A stretch of DNA of 64,000 bases from Flavobacterium sp. (GTDB lineage: Bacteria; Bacteroidota; Bacteroidia; Flavobacteriales; Flavobacteriaceae), in assembly GCF_027490375.1 (NCBI RefSeq), contig NZ_JAIXYH010000040.1:62001-126000 (forward strand), written 5' to 3'. Positions 36,651 to 46,804 of the stretch are shown piece after piece (position 1 is the first letter of the stretch; each line of letters begins with the position of its first letter). The notes under the pieces were generated by a model, which saw nothing but the letters and a program-made list of their open reading frames with translations, searched no databases and was not told where the DNA came from. Both the position numbers and the translations under genes were made by a program.

Positions 36651-39600
36651 ATGAAATCAAGAATCTATTTATTCGCACTAGTCTTATGGGCTTTTGGTTT
36701 ACAGGCGCAGAATATCAATATTCAGGGTACTGTAAGCGAAGCGTCATCTGGGCTGCCTCTTCCGGGTGTTAGTATCTCGGTTGGAGGAACCGCTACCGCA
36801 GCAACTGATCTCGACGGAAAGTATCAACTTAATAATCTTGCAGCAGGGCAAACTGTTCAATTTAGCTATGTAGGATTTCAAAACTTTTCAATAACGGTAA
36901 GTAAGAGCGGAACTTTTGACATTAAACTTCAGGAGGCGGTGAATGCACTTGAAGAAATCGTAGTTATTGGATACGGTGAAAAGAAACGAAAAAATGTGAC
37001 GGGTTCAGTAGCAGTAATAAGCGCTAAAACCATCGAAGATTTAACGCCTTTTAAAACGGAACAGGCATTGCAGGGAACCGTTGCTGGTGTAACTGTTACA
37101 CAACAATCGGGTGCACCGGGCGCGGGCTTGGACATTCGAATTCGAGGTGTAGCAACGAACGGTAATGGTGCACCTATTGCTATTATTGATGGGTATCAGG
37201 GCGACTTGAGCTTGCTTAATCCGTCCGATATTGAATCGTTGACGGTTTTGAAAGATGCGGCAGCGGCAATTTACGGAACTATTGGTGCAAATGGTATTAT
37301 CTTAGTAACCACTAAGAAAGGAAAGAAAAATGCCAAACCAACTTTATCGCTGAATACTTTTACAGGTTTTCAGGAGACAACAAGAAAGCTGCCGTTATTA
37401 AATGCAACTGAGTATGCACTTTTAACAAACGAAAGTTATGCAAACGGGGGGCAACCAGTACCTTTTCCAAACGTAAGTAATTTAGGGACTGGTACCAATT
37501 GGCAAGACCAAGTATTCGATACTTCACCTATTCGAAATACCGATTTCTCAATTAAAGGAGGTAGTGAAAAAATATCATACATGTTTAGCGCCTCCGATTT
37601 TACACAAGAAGGTATAGTGGGTCGCGAAAAGTCTGATTTTAAAAGAAATACAGCTCGCCTACAACTCAGTGCAGACTTATCTTCGAAGCTAAAGTTAAGC
37701 ACCAACGTAATATACACGTACATCGACCGAGACTCATTCAATGAAAACGGTCTTGGTTCTGTTTTATTTAATGCGGTTAACGCAGATCCTACTTTGTCTG
37801 TATTCAACGCAAACGGCGATTTCAATCCAATTCCGAGCACTCCCGGCTATGGCATCGAAGTCATAAACCCTGTTCAACAACTCGCAAACACATTCAACGA
37901 TTATAAGCTTAAAAAACTAAATGGAAATTTTGAACTTAATTATTCGATTATAGACAACCTTCTTTTAACAGGACGAGTTGGTTTTAATACTGTAAACAGC
38001 CGTGGCCGTGTCTTCAATAAAGAGGTCGATTACGGCGGGAAAGTCTTTGACATTGAAAGAAGCAGCGTCAATCAAAATGCTATAGAAGATAACGACTATA
38101 CATTCGACTTCTTTGGAGCTTATAATTTTAACATCAACTCTGAGCACAATTTCAAAGCAACAGTTGGCACAACTATTTTTAAACAATACGGAAACGGATT
38201 ATTCGCAACCGGCTTCGATGTGCCAAACAACAGTTGGGAGTTTGCAGATATTTCTTTAGCTATTGGAACCAGTCCAGATGGCGGGCGAGATGTAGGATCG
38301 TATGCATACGACGAAAGACGTCTTTCTTACATTGGGCGTTTAGAGTACGATTACAAAGACAGATACCTTTTTTCTATGATGTTTAGAAGAGATTTATCGT
38401 CAAGATTTGGAAGAAGTAATCAAGTAGCGAACTTCCCATCTGTTACAGCGGGCTGGAAAATCTCCGAAGAGTCTTTCTTTCCTAAAGAAGGAAAAATTAA
38501 CTTCTTGAAAATGAGAATAAGTTACGGAGAACTAGGGAACGACGCCATAGGTAGTAACTTGTTTGCAGGTTCGCTGTCGGGCGAAGCAACTTACGTTATC
38601 AATGGTGTATTGGTGAATGGACGAGCCGTTGGAACGCTTCCAAACCCAAATGTTGCTTGGGAAGAAGCGAGAAAGTTCGACGTTGGTTTCGATATAGAAG
38701 CTTTTAAGAACAGACTTCAAATAACAACAGATTATTTTATTGACACACGCGCAAATTTATTAATTGGAAATATTCCGGTTTCGGGTATTACCGGTATTTA
38801 TGCGCCAGGATCGGGATCTCCAACGGTAAACGCCGGTTCTGTTCGCAATTCAGGTTTTGAATTCGCGTTTAATTATAATTCTTCCTCGGATAAGGCATTT
38901 CGATATAATTTCGGATACAATGTAGCTTTTATCAAAAACGAGGTCTTGGAAGTGAATAACCAAACTAGATTTTTAGAAACGGGTTCATTCGGAGTAGGAC
39001 AACCATTTATTTCGAGAATGCAAGAAGGGCAAGTATTAGGCGCGTTTTTTGGATACCAAACCGACGGAATTTTCCAAAATCAAGCTGAAGTAGATGCACA
39101 TCCATCACAACTCGCTTTAGGAGCAGAAGCGGCGCCTGGAGATCTTCGATACAAAGATTTAAACGGCGATGGCGTTATCAATTTAGAAGACCGTACGTTT
39201 ATAGGAGACCCAATTCCAGACGTTACAATGGGTTTCAATGTGGGATTCAATTATAAAAACTTCGATTTCACAGCAAATGCCTTTGCGTCAATCGGACACG
39301 ATATGGTAAGAAACTATGAAAGAGTTCTAGCTAATATGAACCGTTTAGATTACGTTTTAGATCGTTGGACTGGCGAAGGAACCAGCAACACCGTGCCTCG
39401 GGTAACCACTGGAGCATCAGGAAACAATGTGTTCTCCGACTATTTCGTAGAAGATGCTTCATTTTTGAGAATTCAAGCTATCCAATTAGGTTATTCACTC
39501 CCTCCAAAATTTGCTGAAAGTATCGGATTTACAAAATTTAGACTCTACGGAGCTGTAAACAATGTATACACCTTTACTAAATATAAAGGGTTTGATCCTG

Positions 39601-39695
39601 GTGCAAGTTCAGGTGCGCCTATTGGAGGAGGAATTGACAACGGCTTCTATCCTGTACCACGTACGTATATGCTAGGTTTAAATCTTAATTTTTAA
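36651..39695 (+). CDS. susC: SusC-family TonB-dependent receptor
   Basis: 1014 residues. After a signal peptide (to about residue 21), a carboxypeptidase-regulatory-like domain (QGTVSEASSGLPLPGVSI) is followed by the plug domain with LKDAAAAIYGTIGANGIILVTTKKG, the SusC signature, and a 22-strand-type barrel ending in TYMLGLNLNF. It forms the outer-membrane importer with the SusD encoded 11 bases further on. The surrounding GH16 and GH3 genes indicate beta-1,3-glucan oligosaccharides as the substrate. Confidence 0.95.
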   Translation: MKSRIYLFALVLWAFGLQAQNINIQGTVSEASSGLPLPGVSISVGGTATAATDLDGKYQLNNLAAGQTVQFSYVGFQNFSITVSKSGTFDIKLQEAVNALEEIVVIGYGEKKRKNVTGSVAVISAKTIEDLTPFKTEQALQGTVAGVTVTQQSGAPGAGLDIRIRGVATNGNGAPIAIIDGYQGDLSLLNPSDIESLTVLKDAAAAIYGTIGANGIILVTTKKGKKNAKPTLSLNTFTGFQETTRKLPLLNATEYALLTNESYANGGQPVPFPNVSNLGTGTNWQDQVFDTSPIRNTDFSIKGGSEKISYMFSASDFTQEGIVGREKSDFKRNTARLQLSADLSSKLKLSTNVIYTYIDRDSFNENGLGSVLFNAVNADPTLSVFNANGDFNPIPSTPGYGIEVINPVQQLANTFNDYKLKKLNGNFELNYSIIDNLLLTGRVGFNTVNSRGRVFNKEVDYGGKVFDIERSSVNQNAIEDNDYTFDFFGAYNFNINSEHNFKATVGTTIFKQYGNGLFATGFDVPNNSWEFADISLAIGTSPDGGRDVGSYAYDERRLSYIGRLEYDYKDRYLFSMMFRRDLSSRFGRSNQVANFPSVTAGWKISEESFFPKEGKINFLKMRISYGELGNDAIGSNLFAGSLSGEATYVINGVLVNGRAVGTLPNPNVAWEEARKFDVGFDIEAFKNRLQITTDYFIDTRANLLIGNIPVSGITGIYAPGSGSPTVNAGSVRNSGFEFAFNYNSSSDKAFRYNFGYNVAFIKNEVLEVNNQTRFLETGSFGVGQPFISRMQEGQVLGAFFGYQTDGIFQNQAEVDAHPSQLALGAEAAPGDLRYKDLNGDGVINLEDRTFIGDPIPDVTMGFNVGFNYKNFDFTANAFASIGHDMVRNYERVLANMNRLDYVLDRWTGEGTSNTVPRVTTGASGNNVFSDYFVEDASFLRIQAIQLGYSLPPKFAESIGFTKFRLYGAVNNVYTFTKYKGFDPGASSGAPIGGGIDNGFYPVPRTYMLGLNLNF

Positions 39696-39706
39696 TACGA
39701 ATGATC

Positions 39707-41182
39707 ATGAAAAACAACATAATCTTCCGATCTCTTTTATTCGTCTTGTTGCTTGGAACGATACATTCTTGCAGCGACGACTTCGTTGACCGTAAACCGG
39801 TTTATAATATTGATTCTGAAAATTACTTCAACTCCGAACAAGATTACTATGACGCACTAATTGCGGCATACGACATGCTGCAAAGCACCTACATCAATGT
39901 TATGTTGGGAGAAATCGCCTCAGATAATACCCTATCCGGTGGAGAATCTGCTAACGACGTGATTGGTATTCAGCAAATCGATGAAATGATTCACACACCT
40001 ACTAACAGCAACCTACGCGATATTTGGAATTGGATGTTTGCAGGTGTTAACAGAGCAAGTTATATCCTTGAATTTAAAGACAAAACAGATTTTGAAGGTA
40101 AAGAGCAAATCATTGCAGAAGCTCGATTTTTAAGAGCGTATTACCACTTCGAATTGGTAAAATGGTTTGGTCCGATTCCGTTAAAAGGAGATGCTCGATT
40201 TAGATTAAACGACGAAAAAACAATTCCGCGTTCGCCTGTTGCAGATGTTTATGCTTCGATTGAAGCCGACTTGCAGTATGCCGTGGAGAATTTAAATCCA
40301 GTTGCCCCTCAAGTTGGTCGTGCATCAAAAGGAGCGGCGCAAGCACTTCTCGGAAAAGTATACCTATTCCAAGAAAAATTTGTGGACGCTGCTAATGTTT
40401 TGGATGATCTAATCAGCAGCAACCAATACCAGCTAGTTGCAAACTACAATACAATTTTTGAAAACAACAACGAAAACAACAGCGAATCGGTTTTTGAAGT
40501 ACAGTATTCTGATGCTGAAGGCGCAGGCTTTGGTTGCTTGCAGTGTAGCGAAGGAAACGTAGCAGTAGGATTTAATGGAATCCGAAACTACAGCGGACCT
40601 CTTTTCGATTCAGGATTTAGCTTCAATGTTCCAACACAAGAAGCGTATCAAAGTTATGAAGTGGGCGACAATCGCCGAGATGTGGCTATCTTAAATATTG
40701 TCACTTTTGCTGCTGCAAATAATGCCACCTACGGAACGGGATACAAACACACCGGTTATTTCAACAGAAAATACCTTCCCCGTAAAGGCGATGCAAATAT
40801 CGGCGACCAAAATCTGACAAATCCAAACAATTACAGAGCGATTCGGTACGCAGATGTACTTCTAATGGCTGCTGAAGCCTACAGTAGAGGAGGCATTAAC
40901 GACGCAACGGCTCGTGAATATTTGAATCGTGTAAGAAGAAGAGCTTTTGGTGATAACAACCACGATATTAGCGCTTCAGGTGCAGCATTAACCGATTTTA
41001 TCCTTGCTGAAAGAAGGTATGAACTAATGGGTGAAGGACACCGCTTCTTTGACTTAGTGCGTACTGGAAAAGCTGCCGGAACCATACCCGGATTCGTAGC
41101 AGGTAAGCATGAAATTTTCCCAATTCCGATCGAAGAAATACAATTCGCTAACGGTAATTGGCAGCAAAATCCAGAATACTAA
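39707..41182 (+). CDS. susD: SusD-family glycan-binding lipoprotein
   Basis: 491 residues from the second ATG (39707); the first, at 39701, adds Met-Ile. The lipobox ends at Cys22 (GTIHSC). SusD features are TPR-like helices (AEARFLRAYYHFELVKWFGPIPL), RASKGAAQALLGKVYL and the C-terminal EYLNRVRRRAF, ILAERRYELMGEGHRFFDLVRTG. It caps the SusC barrel and delivers glycan. It is followed directly by the surface glycan-binding protein. Confidence 0.95.
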   Translation: MKNNIIFRSLLFVLLLGTIHSCSDDFVDRKPVYNIDSENYFNSEQDYYDALIAAYDMLQSTYINVMLGEIASDNTLSGGESANDVIGIQQIDEMIHTPTNSNLRDIWNWMFAGVNRASYILEFKDKTDFEGKEQIIAEARFLRAYYHFELVKWFGPIPLKGDARFRLNDEKTIPRSPVADVYASIEADLQYAVENLNPVAPQVGRASKGAAQALLGKVYLFQEKFVDAANVLDDLISSNQYQLVANYNTIFENNNENNSESVFEVQYSDAEGAGFGCLQCSEGNVAVGFNGIRNYSGPLFDSGFSFNVPTQEAYQSYEVGDNRRDVAILNIVTFAAANNATYGTGYKHTGYFNRKYLPRKGDANIGDQNLTNPNNYRAIRYADVLLMAAEAYSRGGINDATAREYLNRVRRRAFGDNNHDISASGAALTDFILAERRYELMGEGHRFFDLVRTGKAAGTIPGFVAGKHEIFPIPIEEIQFANGNWQQNPEY

Positions 41183-41195
41183 AAAAAAAAAGAAT

Positions 41196-42797
41196 ATGAA
41201 AAAAATAGCATCTTTCTTCCTTGTCTTCGCTAGCTTGCTCTTTTGGGCTTGTAGCGATGATTCCGATGTGAATATCGACCAGCTCGATGCACCAAAAGAC
41301 ATTTCTGCGTTGGTAACTATTTCGCAAGACAATTCCGGAAATGTAACTTTCTTGCCGAAAGGAACCGGTGTCAGTCAGTACGAAATTTACTTCGGCGACG
41401 ATTCGACAGAACCCGCTCTCGTGAGCCCAGGTAATACTACAGAGCACACTTATGCCGAGGGAACCTATCAGGCACGAATTGTCGGAGTGGCGCTCAATGG
41501 TAAAAGAACCGAAGTAACTCAAGAAGTTACCGTGTCTTTCGTACAACCCACAAACCTAAACGTAACAATTACTACCGGAGCCAATCTATCGATTACGGTT
41601 CAGGCAGAAGCCGAATTGGAGACTTTCTTTGAAGTAACCTTTGGCGATAATCCTGCTGCAGAGCCGGTTGCTTTCAATCAAGGAGAGACGGTAAGTTACA
41701 CCTATGCCCAAGCAGGAAGCTACACGGTTACTGTAACCGCATTAAGCGGCGGCGCAGCTACAACAACCTATACTCAAACTGTAGTAATTGTTGATATAGG
41801 TACTGCCCCAACGCCAACTCAAGCACAATCGAGTGTAATTTCACTATTCAGTAATACATACACAAATGTACCAGTTGATACCTGGAGAACATCGTGGTCG
41901 CAAGCAAATCTAGAAGAGTTTCAAGTGGATGGTGACGATATTAAGAAATACAGCGCATTGAATTTCGTTGGTATAGAAACCGTTAACAACCAAATCAACG
42001 CTACGGGAATGACGCATTTCCACACGGACATTTGGTCGTCCGACTTTACACAGTTTCGTGTTAAATTAGTTGACTTTGGAGCAAACGCAGCTTTTGGCGG
42101 CGGAGACGATGTGGAACACGAAATAGTAATCGATAATCCAGCTCGCAATCAGTGGGTGAGTTTAGATATTCCATTAAGTTCGTTTACCGGACTCACAACT
42201 AGAGCACACATTGCGCAACTTATTTATGTGGGTCAGCCTGCCGGAAATACAACCGTTTACATTGATAATGTTTATTTCTACAATCAAGGCGGACCATCAA
42301 ATGTTCCTCTAGTAGCTGCTCCAAACCCAACACTGCCGCAAGCAAACGTAATATCCATGTTTAGCGGAGTTTATAACAATGTTCCAGTAGACACTTGGCA
42401 AACTCCGTGGTCACAAGGAACTCTAACCGATGTAACTATCGCTGGAAATGCTGTTAAGCGCTACACGAATCTAAATTTTGTAGGTGTAGAGACCATTGCA
42501 TCGCAAATTAATGCCACTTCAATGACGCACTTTCACGTAGATGTCTGGACACCAAACATGACCACCGTGCGAATCAAACTAGTTGATTTTGGAGCGAACG
42601 GCGCATTCCAAGGTGGCGACGACGTTGAGCACGAGTTAACTTTCACACCAACACAAGCCGGTTGGAACAGTTACGACATTCCGCTATCGCAATTCACAGG
42701 CTTAATCAATCGTGCGCATATTGCTCAATTAATTTTTTCGGGAACGCCTGCGGGCTCCGGAACGCTTTTCGTTGACAACGTTTATTTCCACAACTAA
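41196..42797 (+). CDS. Surface glycan-binding lipoprotein with two 171-aa modules
   Basis: 533 residues from the ATG at 41196; the longer ORF overlaps susD and is unlikely. The lipobox cysteine is Cys19 (LLFWAC). Residues about 30-205 hold two PKD/Ig-like beta domains. Two modules start near residues 214 and 385, again 171 apart, and have the same SLFSNTYTNVPVDTWRTSW and DFGANAAFGGGDDVEHE motifs as the T9SS protein at 30958. Its position after SusD is that of a SusE/SGBP-type protein, which captures glycan at the surface. Confidence 0.85.
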   Translation: MKKIASFFLVFASLLFWACSDDSDVNIDQLDAPKDISALVTISQDNSGNVTFLPKGTGVSQYEIYFGDDSTEPALVSPGNTTEHTYAEGTYQARIVGVALNGKRTEVTQEVTVSFVQPTNLNVTITTGANLSITVQAEAELETFFEVTFGDNPAAEPVAFNQGETVSYTYAQAGSYTVTVTALSGGAATTTYTQTVVIVDIGTAPTPTQAQSSVISLFSNTYTNVPVDTWRTSWSQANLEEFQVDGDDIKKYSALNFVGIETVNNQINATGMTHFHTDIWSSDFTQFRVKLVDFGANAAFGGGDDVEHEIVIDNPARNQWVSLDIPLSSFTGLTTRAHIAQLIYVGQPAGNTTVYIDNVYFYNQGGPSNVPLVAAPNPTLPQANVISMFSGVYNNVPVDTWQTPWSQGTLTDVTIAGNAVKRYTNLNFVGVETIASQINATSMTHFHVDVWTPNMTTVRIKLVDFGANGAFQGGDDVEHELTFTPTQAGWNSYDIPLSQFTGLINRAHIAQLIFSGTPAGSGTLFVDNVYFHN

Positions 42798-42808
42798 GAA
42801 TAAAAATT

Positions 42809-44446
42809 ATGAAAAAGTTACTTTTTAAAAGCTTTACCATTCTCGGCCTATTTTTGTTTTTAGGATGCGAAGAAAATAACAGTTTCGGCGAGTTGACCTC
42901 TCCTGAAAATTTAGCTGTGACGGTAGAAATTATCGGCCAAGACGCTGAAAATCCGAATGGCGACGGTAGTGGATTGGTTAAATTTACCGCAACGGCCGAT
43001 AATGCAATCTCTTATCAATTTGACTACGGAGATGGAGTCAGAGGAACCGTGCCCAGCGGAAGTGTAACTCACGGATATTTTCAACCGGGTGTAAACACTT
43101 ATACAGTAACAATTACTGCCACAGGAACTGCTGGTATTGCTTCTACGATTACCACAGAAGTTACTGTATTTAGTAATTTCCGTGACGATGAAGCAGTTGC
43201 ATTCCTTACAGGTGGAACGCAAAAAACCTGGTATTGGGCAGCGGGAGAACCCGGACATTTAGGTGTAGGACCAAATAACAGCGATGCAACTCAAAACTAC
43301 TTCCCTGTTTACTATGCTGCTGCACCTTTCGAAAAGGCAGGCTCTCCAGACAGTAGCTGTTTGTACGACAACGAATTAACTTTCCGTAAAGACGGCGACA
43401 ACCTTTATTTTAAACTAGACAATGGGGGTAGTACATTTTTCCACGTCTCGTACCAAGGAGTTGGAGGAGGTAGTGCAGGAACCGATTTTTGTTATCCATA
43501 TGCAGTTGTTGACGAAAGAGTTGTGGGTTTGAGTCCATCAAATTCAGCTGTAGTTGCTAATAATGTACCGGGACAAACTCGAGGTACCATGCTTAATTTC
43601 ACAGATGGAGGGTTTATGGGATATTACATAGGTCAAAGCTCCTATGAAATCTTGTCTATAACTGAAAACCGCATGGTAGTACGAGCCGTTATGGGTAATG
43701 ATTCTGGTTTAGCTTGGTATCATATCTTCACGACAACACCGCCCGTACAAGATCCTGTAACAGATTATACAAACCTTGTTTGGTCTGATGAATTTGATGT
43801 TGCAGGAGCACCCGACGCAACCAAATGGGGCTACGACTTAGGTGGTGGCGGTTGGGGTAATAACGAGGTGCAAAGCTACACCAACAACGCGGCAAACGTT
43901 GCAGTTAGCAACGGTACCCTGAAAATCAATGCCTTAAAAACAGGCAACAACTGGACATCAGCACGCCTAAAATCACAAGATAAATTCGAATTTACGTACG
44001 GAAAAGTAGAAGCACGTGCTAAACTTCCCGTAGGCGGAGGTACTTGGCCCGCTATTTGGATGCTTGGCGCAAATTTCCCCGAAGTAGGGTGGCCAAATTG
44101 CGGCGAAATAGATATCATGGAACACCGCGGAAATAGCCCCGGCGTCATCCACGGATCGCTGCACTACCCCGGAAACTTCGGCGGAAACGCAAACACCAAC
44201 ACAACCAACGTAGCCAACGTAAGCTCAGAATTTCACCTCTACAAAGTAATTTGGAGCCCATCTGCGATACGTTTCTATGTAGACGATGTCTTGTTCCATT
44301 CCTTCGCAAACAACAACAGCGTACCGTTTAATAGCGATTTCTTCCTAATCATGAACGTGGCTATGGGAGGAACCTTCGGAGGAACTGTTGCGAACGACTT
44401 CCAAACGGCAACCATGGAAGTAGATTACATCCGCGTTTACCAATAA
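42809..44446 (+). CDS. GH16 endo-beta-1,3-glucanase lipoprotein with PKD domain
   Basis: 545 residues. Lipobox Cys20 (LFLFLGC); a PKD-type domain at about 35-120 (YQFDYGDGVRGTV); a middle beta-rich domain (about 130-310) of unknown function containing four Cys; then a GH16 domain at about 318-545. The catalytic segment GEIDIMEH places the nucleophile Glu433, Asp435 and acid/base Glu438. The tryptophan-rich WPAIWMLG and the ending MEVDYIRVYQ are typical of laminarinases. It is anchored in the outer membrane and makes the first cuts of beta-1,3-glucan. Confidence 0.9.
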   Translation: MKKLLFKSFTILGLFLFLGCEENNSFGELTSPENLAVTVEIIGQDAENPNGDGSGLVKFTATADNAISYQFDYGDGVRGTVPSGSVTHGYFQPGVNTYTVTITATGTAGIASTITTEVTVFSNFRDDEAVAFLTGGTQKTWYWAAGEPGHLGVGPNNSDATQNYFPVYYAAAPFEKAGSPDSSCLYDNELTFRKDGDNLYFKLDNGGSTFFHVSYQGVGGGSAGTDFCYPYAVVDERVVGLSPSNSAVVANNVPGQTRGTMLNFTDGGFMGYYIGQSSYEILSITENRMVVRAVMGNDSGLAWYHIFTTTPPVQDPVTDYTNLVWSDEFDVAGAPDATKWGYDLGGGGWGNNEVQSYTNNAANVAVSNGTLKINALKTGNNWTSARLKSQDKFEFTYGKVEARAKLPVGGGTWPAIWMLGANFPEVGWPNCGEIDIMEHRGNSPGVIHGSLHYPGNFGGNANTNTTNVANVSSEFHLYKVIWSPSAIRFYVDDVLFHSFANNNSVPFNSDFFLIMNVAMGGTFGGTVANDFQTATMEVDYIRVYQ

Positions 44447-44512
44447 AATCCTTTTTAATTATGGCAGACATCGCATTCCAAAAGAATGCTGTCTGCCTTA
44501 TTTTTAAGCAAA

Positions 44513-46804
44513 ATGAAAATAGTAAAATCCGTCATTTGCCTTTCTCTTGCCTTGGGCATGGCCTGCAGTAGTACAGCTCCTGTGGGAACAACGCCAACCG
44601 CAGCGAAAAGTGCAATAGATATAAAAGTTGATTCAGTTTTGAAACTGATGACGCTCCAAGAAAAAGGTGGACAGCTCAATCAGTACAACGGCTTTTACGA
44701 CGTAACAGGTCCAGAACCCAAATCTGGGCAAGCAGCCGAGAAATTAGAACATCTAAAAAAAGGACTTGTAGGTTCAGTTCTAAACATTACCGGCGCCGAA
44801 CAAGTTCGCAACATCCAAAAAATAGTGATGGACAATTCCCGTTTGAAAATTCCTCTTATTTTTGGATTCGATGTCATTCACGGCTTTAAAACTATTTCCC
44901 CCATTCCGCTGGCCGAAGCTGCTAGTTGGGATCTGAGAACCATTGAAAAATCGGCACGAATGGCCGCGGAAGAAGCCTCAGCTGCCGGAATCAACTGGAC
45001 GTTCGCTCCGATGGTCGACGTTTCCAGAGACGCGCGGTGGGGCAGAGTCATGGAAGGATCCGGCGAAGATCCGTATCTCGGAAGTCAAATTGCCGTTGCG
45101 CGCATCAAAGGTTTTCAAGGAACCGATCTCGCCGCAAATAACACCATACTCGCCTGCGCCAAACACTTTGTGGGCTACGGTTTTGCCGAAGCCGGACGCG
45201 ATTATAACAGCGTTGATGTGAGCGAAGCTACACTCGAAAACGTACTCTTTCCCCCATTCAAAGCTTCTGTCGATGCCGGCGTTCGAACCTTTATGAATGC
45301 CTTTAACGACCTGAACGGAGTGCCCGCAACAGCAAGTTCGTATTTGCAACGCGACGTTCTTAAGAATCGTTGGAATTTCTCAGGCGCCGTGGTTTCCGAT
45401 TGGGGCTCGATTATGGAAATGATTCCACACGGATACGCCTCAAACTTATCTCATGCCGCCGAAATAGCCTTAAATGCCGGAAACGATATCGATATGGAAT
45501 CCTACGCCTACGTGAATCATCTCGAAGATTTGGTTAGATCCGGTAAGGTTTCCGAAGAAAACTTAAACGATGCCGTACGACGTGTTTTAAAACTGAAATT
45601 CGAACTTGGCTTGTTCGACGATCCATACAAATACTGCGATGCCAAGCGTGAGAAAGAAGTAACCTTCTCGGAACCCTTGCAGATAATCGCTTTAGACATG
45701 GCTCTGAAATCGGTCGTATTGCTTAAGAACGAACAAAATTTACTTCCCTTACCAAAATCAGGGAAAAGAATTGCAGTGATTGGCGCACTTGCAGCAGATA
45801 AAACCAGTCCGCTCGGAAGCTGGAGAATAGGTGCCAGCGACAATACCGCCGTTTCGTTACTCGAAGGCTTGAAAAACTATCCCAACGCCCAAATTACATA
45901 CGCAAAAGGGGCTGATGTTGCGCTTGGCGAAACCAAATTCGTTTCGGAACTCACCATCAATACGACCGATAAAAGCGGATTTGCAGCAGCAATCGAAACC
46001 GCCAAAAATGCCGATATTGTAGTAATGATGCTCGGCGAACATGGCCTGCAATCGGGAGAAGGACGCAGCCGTTCCGAACTTGGATTGCCCGGAGTTCAAC
46101 AAGAATTACTAGAAGCTGTTTTCGCAGTAAACAAAAGCATTGTGCTGGTATTGCAAAACGGACGTCCTCTAACCATTCCTTGGGCAGCCGAAAATATTCC
46201 AGCAATAGTGGAAGCTTGGCATTTGGGTACGCAAAGCGGAAATGCCATTGCACAAATCTTGTTCGGCGATTTTAACCCGCAAGGAAAACTTCCGATGAGC
46301 TTCCCGCGATCGGTCGGACAACTGCCTTTGTATTACAACGCTAAAAGCACCGGACGTCCGGCTGCTAATGAACCCAACAGCGTATTCTGGTCGCATTACG
46401 GCGATGTTCCCAATACGCCGCAATTTCCTTTTGGATACGGACTCAGTTACACCACGTTCTCGTACAACAACCTCCGCTTAAGCAGCGCCAAATTGACCGA
46501 TTCGCAAAAAATTACTGCCAGTATCGATCTTACAAATACGGGAAAAGTAAGCGGAACTGAAGTCGTACAACTGTACATCCAAGACGAAGTAGCAACCGGA
46601 ACGCGCCCCGTTAAAGAACTTAAAGGTTTTGAATTGGTTACGCTAGCTGCTGGCGAAACCAAATCGGTAACGTTTACCATCGACAAAAAAATGCTTGAAT
46701 TCTTTTCCGCAAACCGCAAATGGGAAACCGAAGACGGCACTTTTAAAATTTATATCGGCACAAATGCACAAACCAATTCGTTTAAAGTTTTAACCGTAGA
46801 ATAA
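44513..46804 (+). CDS. GH3 beta-glucosidase lipoprotein
   Basis: 763 residues from the ATG at 44513. Lipobox Cys18 (ALGMAC). The GH3 TIM barrel (about 40-360) carries the KHFVGYG segment and the nucleophile Asp296 in AVVSDWGS; the alpha/beta sandwich domain (about 370-600) and a fibronectin III-like C-terminus follow. It should cleave glucose from beta-linked oligosaccharides (BglX-like). Being lipid-anchored, it may act in the periplasm on imported products. It shares one base with the next gene (TAATG). Confidence 0.92.
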   Translation: MKIVKSVICLSLALGMACSSTAPVGTTPTAAKSAIDIKVDSVLKLMTLQEKGGQLNQYNGFYDVTGPEPKSGQAAEKLEHLKKGLVGSVLNITGAEQVRNIQKIVMDNSRLKIPLIFGFDVIHGFKTISPIPLAEAASWDLRTIEKSARMAAEEASAAGINWTFAPMVDVSRDARWGRVMEGSGEDPYLGSQIAVARIKGFQGTDLAANNTILACAKHFVGYGFAEAGRDYNSVDVSEATLENVLFPPFKASVDAGVRTFMNAFNDLNGVPATASSYLQRDVLKNRWNFSGAVVSDWGSIMEMIPHGYASNLSHAAEIALNAGNDIDMESYAYVNHLEDLVRSGKVSEENLNDAVRRVLKLKFELGLFDDPYKYCDAKREKEVTFSEPLQIIALDMALKSVVLLKNEQNLLPLPKSGKRIAVIGALAADKTSPLGSWRIGASDNTAVSLLEGLKNYPNAQITYAKGADVALGETKFVSELTINTTDKSGFAAAIETAKNADIVVMMLGEHGLQSGEGRSRSELGLPGVQQELLEAVFAVNKSIVLVLQNGRPLTIPWAAENIPAIVEAWHLGTQSGNAIAQILFGDFNPQGKLPMSFPRSVGQLPLYYNAKSTGRPAANEPNSVFWSHYGDVPNTPQFPFGYGLSYTTFSYNNLRLSSAKLTDSQKITASIDLTNTGKVSGTEVVQLYIQDEVATGTRPVKELKGFELVTLAAGETKSVTFTIDKKMLEFFSANRKWETEDGTFKIYIGTNAQTNSFKVLTVE

